Assembly: GCA_002172485.2 (NCBI GenBank)
Contig: NHFP02000004.1
Span: forward strand, 175,817-239,816
Source of the DNA: Crocinitomicaceae bacterium TMED114
GTDB lineage: Bacteria > Bacteroidota > Bacteroidia > Flavobacteriales_D > Sanyastnellaceae
Direction of reading: 5' to 3'
DNA: 64,000 nt
Position 1 is the stretch's first letter. Each line of letters begins with the position of its first letter. A program made the translations under genes and the position numbers. Below are positions 54,283 through 63,104 of this stretch, piece after piece. The notes below the pieces were generated by a model, which ran no database searches, was not told the origin of the DNA, and saw only the letters and a program-made list of their open reading frames with translations.

Positions 54283-54759
54283 TCACTCGACCTCGCGGTC
54301 GAACAAGGCAAACCTCACTTCTGCCATCCCGGGCAGTGGGTCTTGGCGCATGGCGTGAACCACCTGCAGGGTGTATTCCCCAGGCAATGGGAACCCCACA
54401 CCGCGTTTGTATCCGATGCGCTGGTCGATCCACCGACTCCCATCGCCGTACCACTCCCCAGTGGGAGCGGCCAAAGGACACTCCAGCGTATCGGTCAAGG
54501 ACCGGCCATTGGGGTAGTCCAAGCGCACGAAGAGGTAGAGGTTCGAATACGGGTAATCCTCGCTGTGGCGCAAGCCGAATTGAAGGTCGTGCCGATGCTC
54601 GGGCTGGTCCACGCTGAAGGTCAGCCGTGCGGTGTCTGCCGCATGCCACCCTTCCGGATCCAGTTCTACCGAATCCACCGCCACGGGTCCAGGACCACAT
54701 CCTACGGCGGCCAACAACAGGGAAATGGCCCCTGCAATCCACATCTCCCTTCGCATCAC
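54283..54759 (-). CDS. gldH: Gliding motility lipoprotein GldH
   Basis: A 158-residue lipoprotein. The lipobox is in SLLLAAVGC (Cys about 21). The mature part shows the GldH pattern: LRHSEDYPYSNLYLFVRLDYPNG, DTLECPLAAPTGEWYGDG, and LPGEYTLQVVHAMRQDPLPGMAEV. GldH is needed for gliding and spreading in Flavobacterium and belongs to the T9SS-linked Gld set. It overlaps ricT by 4 bases (or 1 with the second ATG), the usual Bacteroidota order holB - ricT - gldH. Confidence 0.88.
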   Translation of the reverse strand: MMRREMWIAGAISLLLAAVGCGPGPVAVDSVELDPEGWHAADTARLTFSVDQPEHRHDLQFGLRHSEDYPYSNLYLFVRLDYPNGRSLTDTLECPLAAPTGEWYGDGSRWIDQRIGYKRGVGFPLPGEYTLQVVHAMRQDPLPGMAEVRFALFDREVE

Positions 54760-56027
54760 GACGCCGATTTTGGTGCGCCGGACCCACCGCGCGGCTTGCG
54801 GCGCTTTTTGCGGCGTTTCCCGACGCCACTTTGCTGGCCTTCTTTGGCCTGAGGTGCTTTCTGGCCACCGCCGCCAGCTGGTCCGCCTCCTTTTCTGCCC
54901 TTGCGGCCCTTGCGACGGCGACCGCCCCTTCCAGATTGGTCGAAGCGGTTGAGGTCGTCCTGACCCACCACATCTCCAAAGAGGGCATCCTCGGGCGCGG
55001 CTTCTTCCACCACAGCGAAGCCGAGGAGGTCGTCAGGCTTCTCCCCGCGCTCATTCATGGCCATGATGTCGCGCACATCTTCGAGGTCAATGGCCACAGG
55101 AGAAGCGCCTGGATCGTCGAAATACTGGAACCACATCCGGCCACCGAAAATGTCGGTCTTGAAGTGGCCGGCCTTGCCCTTGCGGGTGTGCAGCTTGGTG
55201 CTCGGCGGCGGAAACTTCGCCACCGCTTCCTTGTACTGGTCCAGCTCGAAATTCAAGCAGCACTTGAGCTTGCCGCATTGGCCCGCCAGCTTTTGCGGAT
55301 TCAGCGACAATTGCTGGTACCGGGCCGCCCCCGTGGACACGCTCCGGAAATCCGTCAGCCATGTGGAACAGCACAGTTCGCGCCCACAAATGCCGATGCC
55401 GCCCAAGCGGGCTGATTCTTGTCGGGCGCCGATCTGGCGCATCTCCACTTTGATTTTGAATGCGGCGGCCAAGGCCCGAACCAGCTCCCGGAAATCCACC
55501 CGTTGCTCGGCCGTGTAGTAAAACGTGCACTTGGTCCCGTCACCTTGGAACTCAACATCGCCCAACTTCATCTCAAGGTGGTGCTCGGCGATGATCTTTC
55601 GGGCTTCGAACAGGGCGCTCTCCTCCCGTTCTTTGGCCGCTTGCCACGTCGTGATGTCCTCCATGGTCGCCTTGCGAACGACCCGCTTGATTTCGTGGGT
55701 GTCCTTGACCCCTTTGGACTTCATCTGGGCCCGGACCAGCTCTCCGGTGAGGGAGACAATGCCCATGTCTTCGCCGGGATTGGCGTCCACCACGGCGACA
55801 TCGCCCGTCTGGACACGCCGCCCCTGGCCGATGCGGAAATAGCCCTTCCGGTTTCGCTTGAACCGGATTTCCACGATGTCAAATGCGCGCTGGCCTTCAG
55901 GAATCGGAACCCCTTCCAGCCAATCGAACACGGTCATGACATCGCAACCGCAGTTGCCGCAATTGCCGTTGGACCGGCAGCCGAGCGGCTTTCCGTCCTC
56001 TCCTTTCTTGCATGATGCACAGCCCAT
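54756..56027 (-). CDS. ricT: PSP1-domain protein RicT
   Basis: RicT belongs to the Ric (YlbF-YmcA-YaaT) group in Bacillus, which binds iron-sulfur clusters and affects RNA processing; the Bacteroidota role is less clear. The 423-residue protein begins with a Cys-rich stretch (GCASCKKGEDGKPLGC and CGNCGC). The PSP1 domain (about 45-300) has VEIRFKRNRKGYF, the cluster-type motifs GICGRELCCSTW and GQCGKLKCCLNFE, and ends near residue 330. A long Lys/Arg/Gly tail (about 370-423) should bind nucleic acid. Confidence 0.88.
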   Translation of the reverse strand: MGCASCKKGEDGKPLGCRSNGNCGNCGCDVMTVFDWLEGVPIPEGQRAFDIVEIRFKRNRKGYFRIGQGRRVQTGDVAVVDANPGEDMGIVSLTGELVRAQMKSKGVKDTHEIKRVVRKATMEDITTWQAAKEREESALFEARKIIAEHHLEMKLGDVEFQGDGTKCTFYYTAEQRVDFRELVRALAAAFKIKVEMRQIGARQESARLGGIGICGRELCCSTWLTDFRSVSTGAARYQQLSLNPQKLAGQCGKLKCCLNFELDQYKEAVAKFPPPSTKLHTRKGKAGHFKTDIFGGRMWFQYFDDPGASPVAIDLEDVRDIMAMNERGEKPDDLLGFAVVEEAAPEDALFGDVVGQDDLNRFDQSGRGGRRRKGRKGRKGGGPAGGGGQKAPQAKEGQQSGVGKRRKKRRKPRGGSGAPKSAS

Positions 56028-56048
56028 CGTTCCTGTTCCTCGATTTCC

Positions 56049-56068
56049 CGCCGGACCACACCGGCGGA
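56049..56068 (-). other. GC-rich hairpin in the ricT 5' leader
   Basis: CCGCCGG-TGTGGT-CCGGCGG on the minus strand, a perfect 7-bp stem with a 6-base loop, lies between the ricT -7 element and its ATG. There is no T-run after it, so it is not a simple terminator. It could act on RNA stability or ricT translation, or slow read-through from holB. Confidence 0.5.
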
Positions 56069-56074
56069 CACCCT

Positions 56075-56082
56075 CGAAGATA
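56075..56082 (-). promoter_or_regulatory. Putative -7 element for ricT-gldH
   Basis: TATCTTCG on the minus strand, 47 bases before the ricT ATG. It is identical to the holB and kbl elements and gives ricT a leader that contains the hairpin at 56049-56068. Confidence 0.5.
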
Positions 56083-56100
56083 GGGCCCTCCGAAGCCCGC

Positions 56101-57225
56101 TTATTTGGGTCGGTGAAGAAGTTCCATCATCCGCATGCTCAAATCAAGGAAGACGGTCCGACCGTAGACGTTTCCCGCCACTTCACGCGCTGCACGCTCC
56201 AGGATGGACTGCATGTCGATGACGTTTCCGTGGTGAATGAATGCTGCGAATTTCTTGGCGAATCCCTGCTCTGCTGCCCGAAGTCGAACGGCCCCCTTGG
56301 CGCCGTAATTGCCGACAATGCACTGGCGCACCATGTGCAGCGCGTACGCGAGAAATTGCTTTTGCGCCTCCCGGCCCAGATCGTGGAACCGGTCTGCCAT
56401 GCCGGCGGCCTTTCGGCCGTCCCGCGCGTAACACGTCCGCATCCATTCCACGTACATCTCAAATTCATCCGCAGCGTCAGAGAGCATGAGCCGCCGTGCC
56501 TCGGCCAGGTCGCCATCGCACAGCGCCACGGCGTCGGAAATGGCCTCCGCGGCGCCCCCCTCTGCCTGCAACTGCTGCCGGATCGCCTCAGCTGAGATGG
56601 GCGGGACCGGGATGATTTGTGTGCGCGACAGGATGGTCGCAAGCAGGGCCTCCGTGTTGTCCGCCAGCAAGACGAACAGGGTCTTTTTCGGCGGCTCTTC
56701 CAGCAACTTCAACAGCTTGTTGGCCGTGTCGATGCGCATGGATTGCGCGCCGTAGATCACCTGCACCTTCCCCCCGCCGGCGTGGGCGGTCAAAGACAGC
56801 CGCCGCTGGATGTCTTGGGCCTCGTGGACGGAGATGTAGGGCTGTTTGTTGCCCAATGCCATCCGCTCCCTCAGGTCCACCATGTCGATGTGGGGGCCCT
56901 TTTCCATCAAAAGCTCCCGCCAGACCTCGAGCTGGTCAATGCTCAGGGCTTTGTCCTTGCCGGCGGGCTTGGCGACCGGGAAAGTGAAGTGCAAATCCGG
57001 GTGCTGCAGCTGGTCGTGCTGCTGACAAGCGGGACAGGTGCCGCAGGGCGCAGCGTCACTCGTCTGACAATGCAGATGTTTGGCGAGGGCGAGGGTCAAG
57101 GCCAATCCGCCGCGACCGGGTACACCGGTGAGCAGGAGGGCATGGGCCAAACTGCCATCCTGCGCATGTCGAGCCAGCCGGTTGGCCAATGCTTCTTGGC
57201 CAATGGCCACGCGTTCCGCTCCCAT
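56101..57225 (-). CDS. holB: DNA polymerase III delta' subunit
   Basis: HolB is the clamp-loader delta' subunit. The protein has 374 residues from ATG 57225. It shows a degenerate P-loop (GVPGRGGLALTLALA), a zinc module CGTCPACQQHDQLQHPD, VIYGAQSMRIDTANKLLKLLEEPPKKTLFVLL and the sensor region ILSRTQIIPVPP. A C-terminal helical clamp-loader domain follows. The loss of a standard GKT loop is normal for delta', which does not hydrolyse ATP. The frame is open upstream into the TonB gene, but the -7 element at 57230-57237 marks the start. Confidence 0.92.
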   Translation of the reverse strand: MGAERVAIGQEALANRLARHAQDGSLAHALLLTGVPGRGGLALTLALAKHLHCQTSDAAPCGTCPACQQHDQLQHPDLHFTFPVAKPAGKDKALSIDQLEVWRELLMEKGPHIDMVDLRERMALGNKQPYISVHEAQDIQRRLSLTAHAGGGKVQVIYGAQSMRIDTANKLLKLLEEPPKKTLFVLLADNTEALLATILSRTQIIPVPPISAEAIRQQLQAEGGAAEAISDAVALCDGDLAEARRLMLSDAADEFEMYVEWMRTCYARDGRKAAGMADRFHDLGREAQKQFLAYALHMVRQCIVGNYGAKGAVRLRAAEQGFAKKFAAFIHHGNVIDMQSILERAAREVAGNVYGRTVFLDLSMRMMELLHRPK

Positions 57226-57229
57226 GCCC

Positions 57230-57237
57230 CGAAGATA
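57230..57237 (-). promoter_or_regulatory. Putative -7 element for holB
   Basis: TATCTTCG on the minus strand ends 4 bases before the holB ATG, in the 19-base gap after the TonB receptor gene. Confidence 0.55.
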
Positions 57238-57244
57238 GCCGCCA

Positions 57245-59656
57245 TCAAGCGGCAGGCCGCCAACGCAGGCCGATCCGCCAATCCCGCCCGGCCGCGCTGA
57301 TTCCGGAGGCGAACACCTTGTAGTGGCGGTCCAAAAGGTTGTGTACGCCCACACTGAACGTGGTGCGCTCAGTCAACCGCGCATCCAGGTCGAGCCCCAC
57401 CGTCCACCAAGCTGGTGTGCCATCCACGGTGGCCTCCGCGAGGTTGTCGGTCGAACCCGGTCCGTAATCCTCCGCACGCTTCCACGCACTCCAGCGCAGG
57501 TGGCTGTTCAAGGTCAACCACGTCCAGCTGCGTGCTGCGATGCACGTCCCGAAAGCAGGCGGGATGTGCGACAGGGGCCGGCCCTCCGCATCGCGGCCGC
57601 GCGTCACGTTGTAGGTCGCCCGAAACCGCCAGTCGCTGTCTGTTTTGTACATCACTTGGCCCTGGATGCCCACGATGGACGCCCGCCCGATGTTGGCTTG
57701 AACCTGAATCTGGCTGGTGTCCCCTTCCACCACCAAGGTGGCTTGCGCTCCACCACCGGGCAGGGAGAGCGCGGTGTCGACAGGTTGGATGGCGTCCCGA
57801 AGTGCGGTGGCAAAGCCGGCCCAACGGGTGGTGAACCGGCGGTTGGAAGACCGCCAGAATCCCCCGAGCTCTGTGCTGTACAGGCGCTCGGGCTTCAAGC
57901 TGTCCGTCGGCACGACGACAAATCCGTCCTTGGTCCGCACCTTGCCGACATCGTCCACATTGGGATTGCGAAATGCCGTGGCAAGTTGGGCGTGGGCACC
58001 GACCCGGCCATTGCGCTGCCAATGGGCTGTACCACTGCCGGTCAAGGAACCGCGGTCATAGCCGACCCGATCAAAGGGCAGCTTCAACCCCACCTGATCT
58101 TCGAACCGTGCGTCCAACCACCCTCTCTGGGCGCGGGCTGCCCCTTCGAAGAACCAATTCCTCCAATGGCGAGACAGCGCGCCGTAGGCGGAGATGGACC
58201 CCATGGTGGACCCTCCATTCGGGTAACGCGTCAACACGGTTTCCGGCAAGCGGAGCCCGTCCGATCGGCGTTCCAACCAAGCTTCCGAGCGGACGCGCTG
58301 GTGGTCCCAATGTCCCCCGTAGGCCACCCTCCATGAGCCGATCCGATGGTCGATGTCCAGCTGCAGGCTCGCCACGTCCACGCCCTCCTGTTGGACCTCC
58401 CTGTCCTGAGCGCCGAAGTGGGCCTTCAACCGGCTTTCCGCCACACGCTGCCAAGCCGAGGTCAGCGTCACGCGCCCCAACCCCCGAACTTCACTGAAAA
58501 ATCGCAGGGAAGCCAATGTCCGGTCCTGCGGGCCGTAGTTCCATTCTGCCCACTTCGGCCCACCATCCCCGTCCGCATCGTTGAGGCGGTCAAACCGGGG
58601 CACATCCGAACTCGTGCTGTGCTGCAGGTTGACTTCCACATGCCGTTCCATACGGCCGTAGCGCAGCTTCTGGACCACATCGGTTTGCCGGTAGCCCGTG
58701 CCGGGTTGCAGGTGGTCCACTGCGTTGGGCGTGGTCCTGTCCGCATACCCGACGCCAGCGCTGGAGGACGCGATGGTCCAGGGCACCTTTCCCCACTCGG
58801 TATAACCATGCGGGCGCCAGCGGCCCATCCTCAAGTCGCCATAGCGCCGGTGGGTCACACTTGTGAAACTGGCAAACCGGCCCCGCGTCACTTCTGCGTC
58901 CGCATGCACGGTTGGGGAACGGGAGGCCGAAGAAAATGCAGTCTGGGCGCGGGCGCGGGTGCCATCCTGCCACCGGGGGGAGCGCGTCCGATAGTGGATG
59001 ACCCCGCCCAATGCGTCGCTCCCGTATTGGACCGACCCTGCGCCATGGCGAACCTCCGTGGACCGCACGGCAAACGGGTCGACGGTCAAAGCATTCTGCA
59101 AGTGGCCACTGCGGTAGATGGCATTGTTGAGGCGCACCCCGTCGACCACCAGGAGAATCCGATTCGCCTCGAAACCGCGAAGAATGGGAGACCCCCCGCC
59201 CTGCTGGCTTTGCTGCACCATGACCTGCCCGGAATTCCACAACAGCGTGGCGGCATTGGACGGCACTTCCCGTGCAATGGTCGCCGCGGAAAGGCGGCTC
59301 ACCGTGGTGGCTCCCATCGCTTGCCGAGCGGGTTCGGCCACTGCGACGACCACCTCGTTGAGGTTCACGGACTCGGCGGACAACTGAACTTCCATGTCCA
59401 GTACCCCGGCTGGCATCGACATGGACCGCGTGGCATAACCCAAGCTCCGGATTTCCAGCGTATCGCCTTGGCGAAGCAGGCTGTCCAATTCAATTCGGCC
59501 ATCCAAATCGGTCATCCTGGCCGTCCCCATGTTGTTCTGGATGACGGCAGCGGGGACCGGATTGCCCGATTCATCCCGGACCTCGATGACCTGGCCGGCC
59601 AAGCCGGTGGACATCAGCAACGCCCAGCACAGCCAACCCCATCGCGCGGCATCAAT
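57245..59656 (-). CDS. TonB-dependent outer-membrane receptor
   Basis: An outer-membrane receptor of about 803 residues. After the signal segment (WGWLCWALLMSTGLAGQ) come a carboxypeptidase-regulatory-like domain (VIEVRDESGNPVPAAVIQN, about 20-100), the plug (about 115-230: ILRGFEANRILLVVDGVRLNNAIYR split over two strands) and a full 22-strand-type barrel ending WRIGLRWRPA. The start is unclear. ATT 59656 overlaps the recO stop and gives a complete signal peptide; ATG 59614 cuts the signal to 8 residues; ATG 59734 lies deep inside recO. The substrate (siderophore, metal or cobalamin) is not evident. Confidence 0.88.
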   Translation of the reverse strand: MDAARWGWLCWALLMSTGLAGQVIEVRDESGNPVPAAVIQNNMGTARMTDLDGRIELDSLLRQGDTLEIRSLGYATRSMSMPAGVLDMEVQLSAESVNLNEVVVAVAEPARQAMGATTVSRLSAATIAREVPSNAATLLWNSGQVMVQQSQQGGGSPILRGFEANRILLVVDGVRLNNAIYRSGHLQNALTVDPFAVRSTEVRHGAGSVQYGSDALGGVIHYRTRSPRWQDGTRARAQTAFSSASRSPTVHADAEVTRGRFASFTSVTHRRYGDLRMGRWRPHGYTEWGKVPWTIASSSAGVGYADRTTPNAVDHLQPGTGYRQTDVVQKLRYGRMERHVEVNLQHSTSSDVPRFDRLNDADGDGGPKWAEWNYGPQDRTLASLRFFSEVRGLGRVTLTSAWQRVAESRLKAHFGAQDREVQQEGVDVASLQLDIDHRIGSWRVAYGGHWDHQRVRSEAWLERRSDGLRLPETVLTRYPNGGSTMGSISAYGALSRHWRNWFFEGAARAQRGWLDARFEDQVGLKLPFDRVGYDRGSLTGSGTAHWQRNGRVGAHAQLATAFRNPNVDDVGKVRTKDGFVVVPTDSLKPERLYSTELGGFWRSSNRRFTTRWAGFATALRDAIQPVDTALSLPGGGAQATLVVEGDTSQIQVQANIGRASIVGIQGQVMYKTDSDWRFRATYNVTRGRDAEGRPLSHIPPAFGTCIAARSWTWLTLNSHLRWSAWKRAEDYGPGSTDNLAEATVDGTPAWWTVGLDLDARLTERTTFSVGVHNLLDRHYKVFASGISAAGRDWRIGLRWRPAA

Positions 59657-60392
59657 CCGCCAGAACCGTGCGGAGCACGTCCCACGACTTGAGGTCCCGC
59701 GGGGAGGACAGGTGGAGCTGGAGGTAGTGCACATGCTGGAGCACAAGCTGATTTCGGACATCGGCTGGAAGCGGTTGGGACTTCACCTCATCAATTTCCG
59801 TGCCTTGAATGCGAAGAAACGCGGTGGCCTCCGAAGGCGAAAGAAAGTCATCCCCGATGGGAGGGCCTTGTTCCCATTCGGCAGTGGCCAGATTGAACCG
59901 ACCCGCACCCACCGGCGGGGCGACCGGCGCATCGGGTTTCAACCCCTCCACCTGCACGGCTTCCACAAGGAAAGCGAGGTGGAGCCGGGCACAGCTCGAC
60001 TCCGTCTCCAACGCCACCGCCGTGCGCCACATGGCATCAAACAAGGCGGGGTGTGGCGCATCCGATTCCACCGTCTTCAGGACCAACTCGGAGAGGAACA
60101 TGGCCACAGCGCTGCGGGGGATGTCCTGCAACGTCCGCTCCTGGGGAAGTGGACGTTCGGTCCGGTCAAATTTGTACAGGTCCCCTTTCATGACCCGCAA
60201 GCCGATAAGCTCGAGCAGGGAAAGCGGTGCATGCAGGTTCCTAGCGCGACGTGGGCCTTTCGTGCCTTCGCGGACGAGACACCCGATCACGCCATGCTCG
60301 CGGGTGAAGACACGAAGAATGGACACGCCATCCTTGTGCCGCACGGTACTCAGGGCAATGGCCCGGTCGCGGTGGGGTTCAGAGGGGGTCAC
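59652..60392 (-). CDS. recO: DNA repair protein RecO
   Basis: RecO loads RecA on SSB-coated DNA in the RecFOR pathway. The 246-residue product from GTG 60392 has the N-terminal OB fold (DRAIALSTVRHKDGVSILRVFTREHGVIGCLVREG), a helical middle (LLELIGLRVMKGDLYKFDR, FLSELVLKTVESDAPHPALFD) and the C-terminal part (GLKPDAP...). The four-Cys zinc finger of some RecO proteins is missing, as in many Bacteroidota. It overlaps the AAA gene by 4 bases (GTGA). Confidence 0.88.
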   Translation of the reverse strand: MTPSEPHRDRAIALSTVRHKDGVSILRVFTREHGVIGCLVREGTKGPRRARNLHAPLSLLELIGLRVMKGDLYKFDRTERPLPQERTLQDIPRSAVAMFLSELVLKTVESDAPHPALFDAMWRTAVALETESSCARLHLAFLVEAVQVEGLKPDAPVAPPVGAGRFNLATAEWEQGPPIGDDFLSPSEATAFLRIQGTEIDEVKSQPLPADVRNQLVLQHVHYLQLHLSSPRDLKSWDVLRTVLAD

Positions 60393-61867
60393 TCCTCGTC
60401 GCTGTCCGGTTCAAACAGGTTGCCGATCAGATCCCCGAAGGTGACATTGCTGCCCACCACGGACTGCCCGATTTCATTGTACGCCGCGAGGCCGTGAAGG
60501 ACGAACTCCATGTTGGCCAAGGCCTCTTCGCCCTCAATACCCGGGCAGTATTTCTCGACCACGGCCCGCAAGCCGTCCACCGACTCCAACGCCGCTGCGT
60601 ACTCCCCGTCCGGCTGGTCCCGCAACACCGAGAGGTCATGGCGGTTGAACCAGGCCACGATGGGCTGGTAGGGGTCCTCCACCTTGCCACGCTTCACGGA
60701 CTCGAGGTCGGGAAACACGGTCGGGAATTCGCGGCGGATGGCCTTGCTGACCAGAGCGAGTGCCACGCCGGCGGCCCCTTCCTGTTCTCCTTCATAGACC
60801 AGCTCCACCTTGCCGTTGACGGCCGGCACGACGGCCAACAAATCAGTCACCCGGACCGTGGTCCGCTTGGACCCATTTCGCAGGGCGCGCAACTCGCCCG
60901 CCGCGACGAGGTGCTCCAAAGCACTGATCGGCAAGCGCGCGGACACGCCGCTCTTCTCGTCGATGTATTCGCTGTCGCGCGCTTCGAATGCAATGCGCTC
61001 CAACACCCGGCGAACCACGCTCGGAATCGCCACCCGATCCGCCTGACCCGGCTGCCATTGGGCCTCCTGGTCGGTGATGGACATCGCCTCTTCTAAGGAG
61101 GCTGGGTAATGCGTCAAAATCTGGCTCTGGATGCGGTCCTTCAGCGGCGTAATGATGGCGCCGCGGTTGGTGTAATCCTCGGGGTTGGCCGTGAAGACGA
61201 ACTGGATGTCCAAATCCAACCGCATCTGGAAGCCGCGAATCTGGATGTCGCCCTCCTGGAGGATGTTGAACAGCGCAACCTGGATGCGGGGCTGCAGGTC
61301 GGGCAGCTCATTGATGGCGAAAATGCAGCGGTGGCTCCGCGGAATTAGGCCGTAATGCAAAGCCCGAGGGTCGCTGTAGTCGAGGCCTTCATTGGCTGCC
61401 TTGATGGGGTCGATGTCACCGATGAGGTCGGCCACACTAACATCCGGGGTGGCGAGCTTCTCCACGTAGCGCTCCGTGCGGTGCATCCATGCGATGGGCG
61501 TATCGTCGCCACCGGCTTCCACCATAGCGCGGCCTTGCTCGCTGATCGGCGCCATGGGGTCTTCGGGAAGCGGTGCACCGGGCAGCACCGGCACCCACTC
61601 ATCGAGCAGGTCGGTCAGGCCCCGGGCAATGCGGGTCTTGGCCTGTCCGCGCAAGCCAAGGAGGTTCATGCTGTGACCGGCAAGCAGGGCGCGCTGCACA
61701 TCGGGCAACACCGTGTCGTCGTAGCCGACGATGCCGTCAAACACAGGCGCGCCGGACTGGATGCACTCCATCAGGTTGGCGCGGATTTCCGCGGAAATCG
61801 AGCGCGGCGTGTAGCCGGAAGCGCGCAAGGCGCCGAGGGTCTGGATGTCGGGGGAATGTGATGACAT
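60389..61867 (-). CDS. MoxR-type AAA+ ATPase (Mg-chelatase-like)
   Basis: A 492-residue AAA+ ATPase. Walker A is LLGLRGQAKTRIARGL (about 70), Walker B is RCIFAINELPDL (about 195) with Asn before Glu, and TANPEDYTNRGAIITPLKDRIQSQILTHYP is the sensor and arginine-finger region. This group is called magnesium chelatase in databases, but it works as a MoxR-type chaperone with a VWA partner, which is the next gene upstream. The target is unknown. It is followed by recO with a GTGA overlap. Confidence 0.87.
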   Translation of the reverse strand: MSSHSPDIQTLGALRASGYTPRSISAEIRANLMECIQSGAPVFDGIVGYDDTVLPDVQRALLAGHSMNLLGLRGQAKTRIARGLTDLLDEWVPVLPGAPLPEDPMAPISEQGRAMVEAGGDDTPIAWMHRTERYVEKLATPDVSVADLIGDIDPIKAANEGLDYSDPRALHYGLIPRSHRCIFAINELPDLQPRIQVALFNILQEGDIQIRGFQMRLDLDIQFVFTANPEDYTNRGAIITPLKDRIQSQILTHYPASLEEAMSITDQEAQWQPGQADRVAIPSVVRRVLERIAFEARDSEYIDEKSGVSARLPISALEHLVAAGELRALRNGSKRTTVRVTDLLAVVPAVNGKVELVYEGEQEGAAGVALALVSKAIRREFPTVFPDLESVKRGKVEDPYQPIVAWFNRHDLSVLRDQPDGEYAAALESVDGLRAVVEKYCPGIEGEEALANMEFVLHGLAAYNEIGQSVVGSNVTFGDLIGNLFEPDSDEE

Positions 61868-61873
61868 GGCGGT

Positions 61874-62995
61874 TCAGCGGGCTCTGCCGCGGCGGTTTCG
61901 TTCGAAGTCGGCGAAAATGGTGTCGCCCAGGCCTTGCAGGCCGGTGAAGAACGCCCGGCCATTGTTGGCATCGGTGAAGTCCGAGACAAACTCCTGCAGT
62001 GCAGGATCCGTGGCGATCATGAAGGTGGTGATGGGAATGCCCAGCTTGCGGCACTGGCGCGCCAGGTTGTGGCATTTGCCCGTGATGTAGGGGTCGAGGC
62101 CCCAGCTGTTCTTGTAGTATCCGTCGGGCTCCTTGAGACAACTGGGCTTGCCGTCGGTGATCATGAAAATCTGCCGGTTCGGCGTTTTCCGGCGGCGGAG
62201 GATGTCCATGGCGCGCTCGAGGCCCGCCACGGTGTTGGTGTGATAAGGGCCCACCTGCAAATAGGGCAGGTCCGCAATGGAGACCTCCCAGGCATCATTG
62301 CCGAACACCACAATGTCGAGGGTGTCCTTGGGGTACTTCACCATCACCAATTCAGCCAGCGCCATCGCCACCTTTTTGGCGGGGGTGATGCGGTCCTCTC
62401 CGTAAAGGATCATGCTGTGGCTGATGTCAATCATCAAGACGGTCGACGTGGTGCTCCTGTGCTCCCTGTCCTCCACAACGAGGTCGTCCTCGGTCATTCG
62501 AAACCCGCCCCGGCCACTGCGGGTGCCAGGCCCGTGATGGATCTGGGCATTGCGCAGGGACGCCCCGAAGTCCACCTGGTCGAGCTTGTCGCCGAACCGG
62601 TAGGGCCGGCGGTCTTCATTGGGCTCGTCCCCTTGGCCGCGTTCTTTGGTTCGGTGTCGGCCTTGCGCGCCCTTCTTCAGGTTGCCGAAAATCTGGTCGA
62701 GTGCGCGGCGGCGCATCTGCTGTTCTCCTCGGGAGCCCAACTCGACCCCACCTCCACCTGGACCGGTCGCCTCCCTCAAATATCCCTTGTCCTTCAGGTC
62801 TTCGAGGAAGTCATCCAAGGTGTAGTCCGACTCGGTCAACCCATATTGGTCATCCAGGGCCCGCATCCAATCCATGGCTTCATCCACATCTCCACTGGTG
62901 TGGGTGATGACCTCCATGAAAATCTCGAGCAAGCGCTCAAAGGGCGATCGCTTGTCCTGGTCTGGACGCAGTTCATGGAATTGGAAACCGAGCAT
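61874..62995 (-). CDS. VWA-domain protein, partner of the MoxR-type ATPase
   Basis: A 373-residue cytoplasmic protein from ATG 62995. The N-terminal half (about 1-165) is charged and partly disordered (GPGGGGVELGSRGEQQMRRR). The von Willebrand A domain (about 190-365) has an intact MIDAS: DISHSM, the Thr region, and FMITDGKPSCLKEPDG. It pairs with the AAA gene 6 bases downstream, as MoxR and VWA genes generally do, for assembly or maturation of another complex. Confidence 0.85.
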   Translation of the reverse strand: MLGFQFHELRPDQDKRSPFERLLEIFMEVITHTSGDVDEAMDWMRALDDQYGLTESDYTLDDFLEDLKDKGYLREATGPGGGGVELGSRGEQQMRRRALDQIFGNLKKGAQGRHRTKERGQGDEPNEDRRPYRFGDKLDQVDFGASLRNAQIHHGPGTRSGRGGFRMTEDDLVVEDREHRSTTSTVLMIDISHSMILYGEDRITPAKKVAMALAELVMVKYPKDTLDIVVFGNDAWEVSIADLPYLQVGPYHTNTVAGLERAMDILRRRKTPNRQIFMITDGKPSCLKEPDGYYKNSWGLDPYITGKCHNLARQCRKLGIPITTFMIATDPALQEFVSDFTDANNGRAFFTGLQGLGDTIFADFERNRRGRAR

Positions 62996-63004
62996 GGAAG
63001 ACAC

Positions 63005-63012
63005 CGAAGCTA
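63005..63012 (-). promoter_or_regulatory. Putative -7 element for the VWA-AAA-recO-TonB operon
   Basis: TAGCTTCG on the minus strand, 9 bases before the VWA ATG, within the 141-base divergent gap shared with ispG. Confidence 0.5.
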
Positions 63013-63104
63013 ATGAGGGAACCCCTCTGGTCGCGGTGGGTTCATCCCCCAGCCACAAACTCACAACCGGCGGGAATCAAAGAACAGGGCGTGCCCGCTG
63101 GTGT

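Noticed and set aside
56101-57225. Missing GKT in the HolB P-loop as a broken gene
   Set aside because: Delta' subunits do not bind ATP and often lack a proper P-loop; the rest of the protein is intact.
60389-61867. Asn instead of Asp in Walker B (INELPDL) of the MoxR-type ATPase as a sign of lost activity
   Set aside because: As far as I recall, this INELPDL form is normal in the Mg-chelatase-like group with a VWA partner, and the catalytic Glu is kept.
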